From positions 1-8,351 of the forward strand of contig JANXVP010000108.1 of assembly GCA_025351615.1 (NCBI GenBank): 8,351 nucleotides of DNA, given 5' to 3'. Below the pieces are notes generated by a model. It did not search any database and was not told where the DNA came from. It was given only the letters and a program-made list of their open reading frames with translations. Source of the stretch: Ramlibacter sp. (lineage in GTDB: Bacteria; Pseudomonadota; Gammaproteobacteria; Burkholderiales; Burkholderiaceae_C). A program made the position numbers and the translations under genes. Positions 1 to 6,498 of the stretch are shown here, piece by piece; position 1 is the stretch's first letter, and each line of letters opens with the position of its first letter.

Positions 1-96
1 GTTGCAAAAGGTGCAGAGTTGTCCACGGCGGCGGTCGGCGCTTGCGACGAACCGACCGACGCGGTGGGCAACTCGGGGCGCTCCGGGGATTTCATC

Positions 97-927
97 TTAC
101 GCGGCCAGTTTCACGTGCGCCAAGTCGGCGAAGTACGCTTCATCCGGCGTGAGCCGATCCAGACTCGAATGAGCGCGATGTGTGTTGTACCAGCCGAGGT
201 AGTCAGCGATGTCGGCGCGCGCGGCACTGACGCTGTCGTAGGCCTTCAGGTACACCCGCTCGTACTTCACGCTGCGCCACAGGCGTTCGACGAACACGTT
301 GTCTCGCCAGGCGCCTCGCCCGTCCATCGAGAGCCTGCAACCGGCTGCCAGCACCACGCTGGTGAATTCTTCAGCGCTGAACTGACTTCCCTGATCGGTG
401 TTGACGATCTCGGGCGTGCCGTACGTCGCCAGGGCCTGCTCGATCACCTGCCTGGCGTGACACGCCTCCAGCGTGATCGCCACCCGATGGGCCAGCACGC
501 GGCGGCTGGCTACGTCCACCACCGCGGTGAGGTAGACGAAGCCACGCGCCATCGGGATGTAGGTCGTGTCCAGCGCCCAGACCTGGTTGGACCTTGTGAT
601 CGCCAGGTTGCGCAGCAGGTAGGGGTAGATCTTGTGGCCTGGCGCCCGCTTGCTGGTGCCCGGCTGCGGGGCCAGCGCCGCGATGCCCATGCGCTGCATC
701 AGCGTGCCGATGTGGCGGCGGCCGACCTGGATGCCCTGGCGGTGCAATTGGTCGCGCAACATGCGAGCGCCCATGAACGGATGCTCAAGGTGCAACTCGT
801 CGAGCTTGCGCATCAGCGCCAGGTCCGCCTCGCTCACCGGCCGCGGCAGGTAGTACACCAGACCGCGGCTGATGCCGAGCAACTGCGCCTGGCGCGTGAC
901 GGACACTCGATCGTGACGGTCGATCAT
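97..927 (-). CDS. IS3-family transposase OrfB (DDE integrase domain)
   Basis: This is the catalytic part of the transposase, 276 residues. It has an N-terminal HTH_21-like region (about residues 35-90, HPFMGARMLRDQL) and then an integrase core. The DDE triad is visible: D120 in WALDTTYI, D178 in VNTDQGSQF and E214 in NVFVERLWRS. The spacing of 57 and 35 residues fits the IS3 D-(about 60)-D-35-E pattern. The C-terminal YNTHRAHSSLDRLTPDEAYF motif is also typical of the family. The ATG overlaps the orfA stop as ATGA. OrfB is probably made mainly as an OrfAB fusion by -1 frameshifting at 969-975, because its frame stays open upstream of its ATG to that site. Nothing in it looks damaged. Confidence 0.96.
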   Translation of the reverse strand: MIDRHDRVSVTRQAQLLGISRGLVYYLPRPVSEADLALMRKLDELHLEHPFMGARMLRDQLHRQGIQVGRRHIGTLMQRMGIAALAPQPGTSKRAPGHKIYPYLLRNLAITRSNQVWALDTTYIPMARGFVYLTAVVDVASRRVLAHRVAITLEACHARQVIEQALATYGTPEIVNTDQGSQFSAEEFTSVVLAAGCRLSMDGRGAWRDNVFVERLWRSVKYERVYLKAYDSVSAARADIADYLGWYNTHRAHSSLDRLTPDEAYFADLAHVKLAA

Positions 928-1238
928 CGCTTTGCGCTCAGCAATCCCGCCTTGGTGAGCGCGCGTTCTAAAAAATCATTCTCCAGCGTCAGCTGCCCGA
1001 TCTTGGCGTGCAGCGGATCGAGGTCCACAGGTTCAATCTGCTGCTGGCCACCGCCTAATGCGCCAGCCGCATGCTCGACCAACTGCCGCTTCCAGTCGGT
1101 GATCTGGTTGGGGTGCAAGCCAAACTGCTTGGCCAGATCGGCCAGAGTTCGGTCTTCGCGCAAGGCCGCCAAGGCGACCTGCGCCTTGAACACCGGCGTG
1201 TGGGTGCGGCGGGTGCGCCGCGCTGACTTCTTGACCAT
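924..1238 (-). CDS. IS3-family transposase OrfA (DNA-binding helix-turn-helix protein)
   Basis: This 104-residue protein binds the IS ends and is the N-terminal half of the OrfAB transposase. A basic N-terminus (KKSARRTRR) is followed by a helix-turn-helix at about residues 29-54 (LAKQFGLHPNQITDWKRQL). A leucine-zipper-like segment at about 72-92 (HAKIGQLTLENDFLERAL) would mediate multimerisation. I chose the ATG at 1238 because AGGAGA lies 8 bases upstream; an in-frame TTG at 1256 is possible but has no better ribosome site. The stop overlaps the orfB start by 4 bases. Confidence 0.93.
   Translation of the reverse strand: MVKKSARRTRRTHTPVFKAQVALAALREDRTLADLAKQFGLHPNQITDWKRQLVEHAAGALGGGQQQIEPVDLDPLHAKIGQLTLENDFLERALTKAGLLSAKR
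969..975 (-). other. Programmed -1 ribosomal frameshift site joining orfA and orfB
   Basis: On the minus strand the orfA codons read GAT TTT TTA, giving the heptamer T TTT TTA in the X XXY YYZ phase needed for -1 slippage. After a -1 shift the frame reads RTRAHQGGIAERKAMIDR with no stop and runs into orfB. The ERKAMID sequence at the junction is typical of IS3-family OrfAB fusions. The heptamer and open frame are visible; actual frameshifting is inferred from the family. Confidence 0.75.
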
Positions 1239-1327
1239 CGGAAATCTCCTCGCCAAGCCATCTTCGGCCCGGCATCATGCCCGGAGTTTTCACTGATGAC
1301 GCTGTTCAGATTTGCGGATCCACTTCT

Positions 1328-1785
1328 GTCTGGGCATCCAGCTCACGCACATTCCCTACAAGACCCCACCCGCGCCCGATGTGATGAGCGGCGTCGTGAG
1401 CCTCTATCTCGAAGCCGCGACGACGGCAATCCCGTCGATCCAGGGCAACCGGATCAAGGCGCTGGCGGTGTCCGGCGCGGATCGAATTCCGAGGCTGCCC
1501 AACGTGGCGACGGTGACCGAATTCAATGCCGAGCTCGATCCCAACGGCGTGATCGGCAATTCGTGGCATGGGGTGTTCGCGCCGAGCGGAACATCGGAGG
1601 ACATCGCCAACAAGCTGAACGTCGAGCTGATCAAGATCGTCAAGACCGAAGAGATCCGGGAGCACCTGCGTTCGCTCGGGTTGATTACGACCGGCACGAC
1701 AGGCACTGTGCTGGCTTCGGGCATGGCCTCCGATTACGCTTATTGGGGCGCGCTCATCAAGAAACTCGGCATCAAGGCCGAGTGA
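1328..1785 (+). pseudogene. Bug/TctC-family tricarboxylate-binding protein, 5'-truncated remnant
   Basis: The intact protein would be a periplasmic solute-binding receptor of about 320 residues, of the kind that feeds tripartite tricarboxylate (TctABC) transporters or acts as an orphan receptor. Homology starts at about 1330 with LGIQLTHIPYK. It continues through PDVMSGVVSLYLEAATTAIP, GNRIKALAVSG, PRLPNVATVTE and WHGVFAPSGT and ends normally at LIKKLGIKAE, with a stop at 1783-1785. These are the usual C-terminal Bug landmarks. The signal peptide and about the first half of the protein are missing, replaced by the IS copy 1 end at 1327. No internal stop or frameshift is seen, so the loss may be fairly recent. 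The frame could be read from a TTG inside the IS end (1312), but the product would have no export signal. The remaining half may lie beyond the IS, outside the window. Confidence 0.85.
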
Positions 1786-2139
1786 TCCGCATCAAACCGA
1801 ACCGACAGGCGACCAGCATCGAATGGAATGGAATGGGCGAACGGCATCATGAATTTTGTGTTCCAGTTCGCGGCCGCTACGCAGTCCAACCCGCGCCGGC
1901 GGATGGTGAGGCGCCCACATAAGACATTCCCCAGGTTGACGACAAGCCACTGCTATCCATACCCGGCCACGCAAGCTGTTTGGCCAGGTGGCCAGCCAGA
2001 TAGAAAAGAAGATGCCGCCGTCTCAGCTGCGCTACATCGCGGTTCCTGGACAGCTCGCGCTTGATGCCGGTTCTAGGGAAGCCTCCCTTGGTGCGGCGAT
2101 TCTAGCGGGGCACCGGGCAGACCGGCCCCAGGCAACAGG
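1786..2139. other. Gene-poor stretch between the Bug remnant and the cytochrome operon
   Basis: I see no convincing gene here. There are three tandem GAATG units at 1821-1835. A plus-strand frame open from 1940 to a stop at 2141-2143 has an internal ATG at 2012 that would give 43 residues (ending LGAAILAGHRADRPQATG). Its last codons overlap the end of the convergent cytochrome gene. I do not recognise the frame, and it has no clear ribosome binding site; it may be the end of another decayed gene. A short AGGGA/TCCCT inverted repeat at about 2075-2088 is too weak to call a terminator for the cytochrome operon. Confidence 0.5.
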
Positions 2140-2784
2140 CTAAGGACTGCCCAGCGACTGCACGTAAGCGGCCACGTTCCTGATGTCGTCCGAGCTGAGT
2201 TCGTGCGCAAAGACTTTCATGATTGTGCCGTCGGGCCGTTGATCAGTCCGCTGGAACACGATCAACTGCTTGATCACGTAATCGGCATGCTGGCCCGCCA
2301 GCCGCGGAAAGGTTTCATTGCCCTGCGCGGATTCGCCGTGGCAAGTGGCGCAGGCAGGCACGTTCTTGCTCGGCAAGCCGCCGTGGAACAGCGTCTTGCC
2401 GGCTGCCGCACGCGTCGCATCAGCCTCTAGCGGTCCACGCGCGGGACGTTGGCCGCTGAAGTACGCCGCCAGGCCTTGAATCTGCTCGTCCGTGAGGCTG
2501 CGGCTGATCCCCCACATGTATTCGAATCCTGCCGGGTCCTGCCGGTTGTGGTTCCTGAATTCCTTCAGCTGCGCCACCAGGTAGGTCACCGGCTGGCCCG
2601 CCAGCTTCGGAAAGTTCGGCGATACGCTGTTGCCGTCCATGCCGTGGCAATTCGAGCAGACCTGCTGAGCGATCACCATGGCGGGGACCTTCGGGTTATT
2701 CAGGTCGCGTGAGCGATTGACATCGGCGCACCCGGCCAGCAGCCCGGCGCCGAGAACAGCCACAACAAGGAATGCGTGCTTCAT
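2140..2784 (-). CDS. c4-like dihaem cytochrome c, predicted lipoprotein
   Basis: This 214-residue electron carrier has two haem-binding motifs, CSNCH at residues 43-47 and CATCH at 145-149. They lie in two similar domains, each with an FP(K/R)LAGQ segment after the haem site, the layout of cytochrome c4. M90 and M189 are candidate distal ligands. The N-terminus is a lipoprotein signal with lipobox LAGC at residues 16-19, so the mature protein is probably anchored through C19 rather than free in the periplasm. The ATG at 2784 was chosen because GGGAG lies just upstream and it begins a proper signal; the longer open frame upstream lacks one. It starts 34 bases after the stop of the fused cytochrome-barrel gene and is almost certainly cotranscribed. 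A role in passing electrons between that protein and an inner-membrane complex is inferred from the pairing. Confidence 0.92.
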   Translation of the reverse strand: MKHAFLVVAVLGAGLLAGCADVNRSRDLNNPKVPAMVIAQQVCSNCHGMDGNSVSPNFPKLAGQPVTYLVAQLKEFRNHNRQDPAGFEYMWGISRSLTDEQIQGLAAYFSGQRPARGPLEADATRAAAGKTLFHGGLPSKNVPACATCHGESAQGNETFPRLAGQHADYVIKQLIVFQRTDQRPDGTIMKVFAHELSSDDIRNVAAYVQSLGSP

Positions 2785-2818
2785 AAAGGTCTCCCGGATC
2801 GGTCGAAAGTCAGGCATC

Positions 2819-4303
2819 TCAGTAGGCCGCCCAGAGGTACATGAACAGCGAGTTGTTGTCGCGGGCATTGCGCCCGAACCCATCGTAGTTCTGCGACGCG
2901 CCGTTGTATCGGCTGTAGGCGGTGTACTGCGCCCCGATGCGCAAATACTGGATCGGTGTCCAGAACGCCTCAAGCGTCAAGCCGCGCGTGGCGGGGTTGC
3001 CCGCCAAGTTCCCGCCGACCCGCGACGATGGCGCTGCCGCCGCAGGATCGGAAGTGATGCTCAGGGAATCAGGACTGAAGCCCGAAGACTGGCTGGCCGT
3101 GTTGGTGCTGCCGGTCAGGTTGAAGAACGAGAGACTGCCGCCGTAGCGGGCCTGATACACGTAAGTGAGCTTGGTGCGGAACAGGTTGGTCGTGTCCCGC
3201 GCGTTGGTGCTGGCCATCGGATTGCCGCTGGCGTCGACGAACGCGGGCGACTGGTTGGCCAGGAAGCCCGGGAAGGAATGGCGGCTGTGCTGGTAGACCA
3301 ATTGCGCGGTGACCGCGTGCGGGTCCAGCAGGTACTGGTACTGCGAGTCGAGGATCAGGTCGCGCGTGCGATGGATGGTAGACGTATCCGACGTGTCCAG
3401 CGGGTTGTCGAAAATCCGCGCACTCATGCCCGCGGTTCCGACCATCAGGCTGTGCGGTCCCCACTCGTGGTTCCAGGCCAGGCGCCAATAGGGATTGAGG
3501 CCCTTGAGCTTGGTGACGCTGTCGTCGGCCAGGCCGGCGTGCATGAACGAGAAGGGCCCGCGGGACGTGCCGTAGGCGCCGAGCTCGGCGTAGATCGTCC
3601 GGTTCCAGAACGTGTAGGCGCTGACACCTCCCAGGTGGCCCCCAGAGGCGTACTTGGGGTACGGAGTCGTTCCGTCGATGAACCGGCTGCTGGTCGGGCT
3701 GGGGACCGGCACGTATTGCATCCATGCCGCGGCGGTGTTCCAGGGGTCGGCCACGGACGGGTTGTTGTTGACCGACAGGCCAACAATCAGGTCGCGGCCC
3801 GGGCTGATGAACCGGTCGGCGTAGCGCAGGTCGATGTTGTCGACGGCGGTATGGCCGTGAAACGACCCGTCCGAATATTGCACGGCATAGGGATCGTAGG
3901 TGATCTGCGCGAAGCCGCCCAGGTTGTCGCTGATCTTGCCGCCCAGGAACACGCTGGCCGTGGCCAGCAAGGTCTTCCCGTTCTTCTGGAAATCGGCACC
4001 CGGGTCGTCGCTTTTGGAGGTGTCGGCCACGCGCGAATTCGAGAGCACGGCCATCGCCGAAATCGGCAAGGTCCGCTGTCCCAGCGTGTACCCGGTCAGC
4101 TTGAACAGCCGCCCGTACGGCGTCAGCTCGGGAAACTGGCCGCCGGCGTGGCAAGCCAGGCAGTTCTGGCCGGTCTGGCGGTTGAACAGCGGTAGCGCAA
4201 ATGACGGCTGCGACAACACGGTGACCAGGGCGGCAATGCCCAGGTAGATTGCCCATCTGAAACGCGAAATCCCGCGATTCGATTTGGTGGCCGACATGCG
4301 CAT
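2819..4303 (-). CDS. Cyc2-like outer-membrane monohaem cytochrome fused to a beta-barrel
   Basis: This 494-residue protein has an N-terminal signal peptide, with likely cleavage after PSFA at residue 36. The mature N-terminus reads LPLFNRQTGQNCLACHAGG, with a single haem motif CLACH at residues 48-52, followed by FPELTPYGRLFKLTGYTLG. This resembles the (A)xPxFxRQTGxxCxxCH...FPxLxxFGRxFKxxGY pattern of the Cyc2 family of fused cytochrome-porins. The other 440 or so residues contain no further CxxCH and alternate amphipathic, aromatic-rich segments with Asn/Ser/Gly-rich loops, ending in LFMYLWAAY, as in an outer-membrane barrel. Cyc2 proteins are of similar length and carry electrons across the outer membrane, some during iron oxidation. 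The substrate here cannot be read from sequence, and other monohaem barrels share the N-terminal motif. The start at 4303 has AGGGG 8 bases upstream. A c4-like cytochrome follows in the same operon, and an FNR/Anr box precedes it. Confidence 0.8.
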   Translation of the reverse strand: MRMSATKSNRGISRFRWAIYLGIAALVTVLSQPSFALPLFNRQTGQNCLACHAGGQFPELTPYGRLFKLTGYTLGQRTLPISAMAVLSNSRVADTSKSDDPGADFQKNGKTLLATASVFLGGKISDNLGGFAQITYDPYAVQYSDGSFHGHTAVDNIDLRYADRFISPGRDLIVGLSVNNNPSVADPWNTAAAWMQYVPVPSPTSSRFIDGTTPYPKYASGGHLGGVSAYTFWNRTIYAELGAYGTSRGPFSFMHAGLADDSVTKLKGLNPYWRLAWNHEWGPHSLMVGTAGMSARIFDNPLDTSDTSTIHRTRDLILDSQYQYLLDPHAVTAQLVYQHSRHSFPGFLANQSPAFVDASGNPMASTNARDTTNLFRTKLTYVYQARYGGSLSFFNLTGSTNTASQSSGFSPDSLSITSDPAAAAPSSRVGGNLAGNPATRGLTLEAFWTPIQYLRIGAQYTAYSRYNGASQNYDGFGRNARDNNSLFMYLWAAY

Positions 4304-4334
4304 GATGCTATCCCCTTTTTCGCTGCGATGGTCG

Positions 4335-4340
4335 AGTATC
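4335..4340 (-). promoter_or_regulatory. Candidate -10 element for the cytochrome operon
   Basis: GATACT on the minus strand matches TATAAT at four of six positions. A start site 7 bases downstream, near 4328, would put the centre of the FNR/Anr palindrome at -41.5, the standard class II activator position. It would also leave a leader of about 25 bases carrying the AGGGG ribosome site. No good -35 is visible, as expected for an FNR-dependent promoter. This is inference from spacing. Confidence 0.45.
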
Positions 4341-4362
4341 GGCGGGCGCAGAGCGAGGGCAC

Positions 4363-4376
4363 TTGATAAAGATCAA
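4363..4376. promoter_or_regulatory. FNR/Anr/Dnr-type binding site (perfect palindrome)
   Basis: TTGATAAAGATCAA is an exact match to the FNR-family consensus TTGAT-N4-ATCAA. The dyad extends by one base pair on each side (C at 4362, G at 4377). It lies 60 bases upstream of the fused cytochrome-barrel start and about 260 bases upstream of the plus-strand DUF1003 gene. The cytochrome operon is therefore the likely target, with activation under low oxygen by Fnr/Anr or in response to nitric oxide by a Dnr-type regulator. The match is directly visible; the regulator and direction of effect are inferred. Confidence 0.82.
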
Positions 4377-4425
4377 GCCGTTGACGCGTTCCACCTGCAG
4401 TACCACATGACCCGCATCACGCAAT

Positions 4426-4450
4426 GGAGGGCTTTAGCTCCCTGCCCTCC
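4426..4450. repeat. Inverted repeat GGAGGGC / GCCCTCC
   Basis: A perfect 7-bp stem (4426-4432 and 4444-4450) encloses an 11-base loop. No T-run follows on either strand, so it is not a standard terminator. It lies in the intergenic region between the cytochrome operon and the DUF1003 gene and could be an operator or an RNA hairpin. Function unknown. Confidence 0.45.
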
Positions 4451-4454
4451 TGAA

Positions 4455-4627
4455 ACGAGCGCAATGAGCATCCTCCCGAACTCAATGCCGAGCGGCTGGT
4501 GCGGCTATCGCCGCTGCTGGAGGATTGGGCCGAGTAGCGAGTGCTGCACATCGGCGTTCGCCAAGCCAAGCGCAACCCACCCGACCTACTGCCCTTCCGG
4601 ATCGAGATTTATGGAAAACCGGGATGA
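4455..4627 (+). pseudogene. Possible decayed coding fragment with one in-frame stop
   Basis: One plus-strand frame reads NERNEHPPELNAERLVRLSPLL, then EDWAE, a TAG at about 4535, and RVLHIGVRQAKRNPPDLLPF, then RIEIYGKPG and a stop. The composition on both sides of the TAG looks protein-like and the frame is shared, suggesting a broken short gene or the end of an older gene. I do not recognise the family and the call is weak. It also covers part of the leader of the DUF1003 gene. If it is not coding, this is plain intergenic DNA. Confidence 0.25.
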
Positions 4628-4635
4628 TCGGGGCC

Positions 4636-5202
4636 ATGAAGAAGCAGCTCCCCAGACCAGCCATCACGACATACGACGATGCGCCAAGCAACGCGGCTCT
4701 ATCGGATGTCGTTGAACGCAACATCCGGACCGTCCTGCGGTTGCGCGTCCAGTCGGCTCAGAGTCGGACCATCCAGGACCGATTGGCCGACGCTATTACC
4801 GGACTTTCCGGGCGCCTGTCGTTTGTGTATCTGCACATGCTCTGGTTCGGCGCGTGGATCCTTGTCAATACGGGGTGGCTCGGAATGAAGGCTTTCGATC
4901 CATTCCCCTATGGCCTGCTGACGATGATCGTTTCGCTCGAGGCGATCTTCCTTTCGACCTTTGTCCTGATCAGCCAGAACCGGTTGAGCGAAGAGGCAGA
5001 CCGTCGCGCGGACCTGGATCTGCACATTGGGCTCCTGACCGAAGCTGAACTGACGAAAGTCCTGAAAATGCTGCACGCGATCAATGACAAACTGGGCATT
5101 GAAAACAACGACGCCAATGAGCTCGCGGACCTGGAGATGCCGACCAGCCCCGAGGACGTCCTGGCGGAAGTTGAGCGTCTCAAGGGCAGGCTGGCTCGAT
5201 AA
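4636..5202 (+). CDS. DUF1003-family membrane protein
   Basis: The 188-residue product matches the DUF1003 pattern. A soluble N-terminus ends in RLADAITGLSGRLSFVYLH. Two membrane segments follow at about residues 62-80 (FVYLHMLWFGAWILVNTG) and 91-113 (YGLLTMIVSLEAIFLSTFV). After these come ISQNRLSEEADRRADLDLHIGLLTEAELTKVL and a charged, coiled-coil-prone tail ending VLAEVERLKGRLAR. The molecular function of DUF1003 proteins is not established. The start is uncertain: ATG 4636 gives the usual N-terminus, while ATG 4624 adds MIGA; neither has a strong ribosome site (GGGAT at 4621-4625 suits 4636). It converges with the porin gene, about 100 bases apart, with no convincing terminator between them. 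Confidence 0.85.
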   Translation: MKKQLPRPAITTYDDAPSNAALSDVVERNIRTVLRLRVQSAQSRTIQDRLADAITGLSGRLSFVYLHMLWFGAWILVNTGWLGMKAFDPFPYGLLTMIVSLEAIFLSTFVLISQNRLSEEADRRADLDLHIGLLTEAELTKVLKMLHAINDKLGIENNDANELADLEMPTSPEDVLAEVERLKGRLAR

Positions 5203-5300
5203 GATTTCGTGGGAAGCCCGGCCAGGGGGCGCGCTCTCGCTCATATCCGGTTCGCCGCACTGCGGTCGTACGCGCCGCAGACGGCGATCCTGCCCGCGGC

Positions 5301-6398
5301 TCAGATGAGGCGGTCAGCCCGCTTCCTGCGAATGAATGGAACGTCGCGAGCCGGCGGCTCCAAAGAGAAATGGAGCCGCAAGCCGGCAACCCACGCGCGA
5401 CCGGCGCTACCCGAAGGGTGCGAGATGATCTGCAAATCGGGCTGAAGGGAGAAGCCTCCCTTCAACTGGATGGGCGCTGCGAACTCGATGTTTGTCTCGC
5501 GTGGCCGGCCATCCGAAAAGCCGGCGCTGGCGACCGCCACACCGACGGCGTAACGATCGAACAGACTCGCAAATCCGCTGCCGACGTAGGAGTTGATTTC
5601 ATTGAACCGCGCGCTCGAACGGCCGATCGTGACCCAGCCAGCAGCCGTCTTGGACGGCTGCCATTGGGCGATGGCGTAAGCCCCTGCGTTGCCCCGAGCG
5701 CCCCCGCTTCCGTCGAGCTTTGCGAAGTTCGACGTGTAAGCCCAAATGCCAGCACTGAGCGTTTCCGAGGAAATCTCGGCATCGAGCAGAGCTCCCTTGT
5801 TGAACAGGTGAAGCGATGTGCGGCTGGGGATGGCCGGATCGTTGGGTACCCCGTCGAAGGCGCCCAGTCGCAGCTTGGCACTTCCAAGAATATGCTCGGT
5901 AGCGACACCCAGCGACGAATTGGGGAAGATCGAAGGCCCGTTCAGGCCGCTGTGTGAGAACTCCGGCCCAACGCCGTGAGAGCTGTTCAGGAAGATGGCG
6001 GCTGCCCTTCCCTGCTGATAGAAGATCGCGTTCAGGTCGAGCACGCCCCCCCGCACATTGCCGTTCGAGCCCAACGGCATTTCATAAAAGAGGTTGTAAA
6101 TCTTGGCAGCACGCGGCGCCTCGATGTTGCTCACGCCTTGAGCGTCGCCAACGACGCCGCTGATGCTCTGTCCACCGGTCACACCCGCGTCCAAGGCGAC
6201 GACCCGTCCATTGCCGAAATGGGCGGTCAGGCGGACCTCAACCTTCCCGAGGGATTGGAGCCTGGTCTGCTCGCCATGGCCGGACAGCAAGTCTGTCGAG
6301 GCGAGCAGCGCAGGCGCGATGTTCACCTGCGCAGCCACAAGTCCCGGCATTGCAAATGACAGGGCACAAAAGGCGTGCAATTGACGACCAATCCTCAT
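5301..6398 (-). CDS. OprB-family (carbohydrate-selective type) outer-membrane porin
   Basis: The 365-residue product starts with a signal peptide, with likely cleavage near LVAAQ at residues 20-24. Its barrel resembles OprB: GGQSISGVVGDAQGVSNIEA, KIYNLFYEMPLG, VRGGVLDLNAIFYQQG, then FLNSSHGVGPEFSHSGLNGP, LGVATEHILGSAKLRLGAFDGVP and the repeated aromatic strands of the second half. OprB members admit sugars or other small solutes across the outer membrane; family membership does not fix the substrate. It is somewhat shorter than the usual 400-450 residues. The last predicted strand is AWVAGLRLHFSLEP; it is followed by about 17 basic residues (ARDVPFIRRKRADRLI), so it does not end in the usual terminal aromatic. 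GGAGGAGAAG lies just upstream of the ATG, a strong ribosome site. The glycine-zipper gene is upstream on the same strand with a hairpin between them. Confidence 0.88.
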   Translation of the reverse strand: MRIGRQLHAFCALSFAMPGLVAAQVNIAPALLASTDLLSGHGEQTRLQSLGKVEVRLTAHFGNGRVVALDAGVTGGQSISGVVGDAQGVSNIEAPRAAKIYNLFYEMPLGSNGNVRGGVLDLNAIFYQQGRAAAIFLNSSHGVGPEFSHSGLNGPSIFPNSSLGVATEHILGSAKLRLGAFDGVPNDPAIPSRTSLHLFNKGALLDAEISSETLSAGIWAYTSNFAKLDGSGGARGNAGAYAIAQWQPSKTAAGWVTIGRSSARFNEINSYVGSGFASLFDRYAVGVAVASAGFSDGRPRETNIEFAAPIQLKGGFSLQPDLQIISHPSGSAGRAWVAGLRLHFSLEPPARDVPFIRRKRADRLI

Positions 6399-6445
6399 AA
6401 ATTCTTCTCCTCCGAGAATCGGCGGGGCGCGGGCGGGCTGCGGAG

Positions 6446-6479
6446 AAAATCGGCAACCAGCTGAGAAGCTGGCTTGCCG
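6446..6479 (-). terminator. Rho-independent terminator-like hairpin between the glycine-zipper gene and the porin gene
   Basis: CGGCAACCAGCT (6451-6462) pairs with AGCTGG-C-TTGCCG (6467-6479) around a GAGA loop, a 12-bp stem with one bulge. Read on the minus strand it is followed by ATTTTCT, a short U-tract. It fits termination after the small gene at 6499. The porin start at 6398 is only about 50 bases further on, so the hairpin may act as a leaky terminator or processing site that sets lower porin expression. Confidence 0.65.
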
Positions 6480-6498
6480 GTTACTTCCTGTTCAACGC

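Larger units (their letters stand above)
1..1327 (-). mobile_element. IS3-family insertion sequence, copy 1 (distal end cut by the window)
   Basis: The element carries orfA and orfB in the usual IS3 arrangement. Read on the minus strand, its left end is AGAAGTGGATCCGCAAATCT followed by GAACAGCG, near position 1327. This matches the left end of the second copy at 6763 apart from a few substitutions. The non-coding tail after orfB (positions 96 down to 1) aligns with the tail of the second copy. By that comparison about 58 bp of this element lie beyond the left edge, giving a full length near 1.38 kb. The left end sits directly against the remaining part of a Bug/TctC gene, so this insertion or a later rearrangement broke that gene. 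All transposase parts look intact, so this copy could be active. The outermost base of the end is uncertain by one or two positions, and the target duplication cannot be checked. Confidence 0.9.

Noticed and set aside
19..1296. 425-codon open frame on the plus strand
   Set aside because: It is antisense to the complete IS3 transposase genes; high G/C keeps the opposite strand open.
1821..1835. GAATG tandem repeat as a CRISPR or integration signal
   Set aside because: Only three five-base units with no spacers or wider symmetry; most likely chance or simple slippage.
2140..2973. Longer version of the c4-like cytochrome starting at 2973
   Set aside because: The extra N-terminal 63 residues overlap the upstream cytochrome-barrel gene and would bury the lipoprotein signal; ATG 2784 has a GGGAG ribosome site.
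2678..4195. 505-codon open frame on the plus strand
   Set aside because: It lies opposite the fused cytochrome-barrel gene and is Arg/Val/Gly-rich with no recognisable domain. The minus strand has a signal peptide, a haem motif, a ribosome site and a regulated promoter.
4426..4450. Reading the GGAGGGC/GCCCTCC hairpin as a terminator
   Set aside because: No T-run follows on either strand, and no gene ends just before it.
5203..5300. Bidirectional terminator between the DUF1003 and porin genes
   Set aside because: Only short G/C inverted matches (CTGCG/CGCAG) without T-runs are present.
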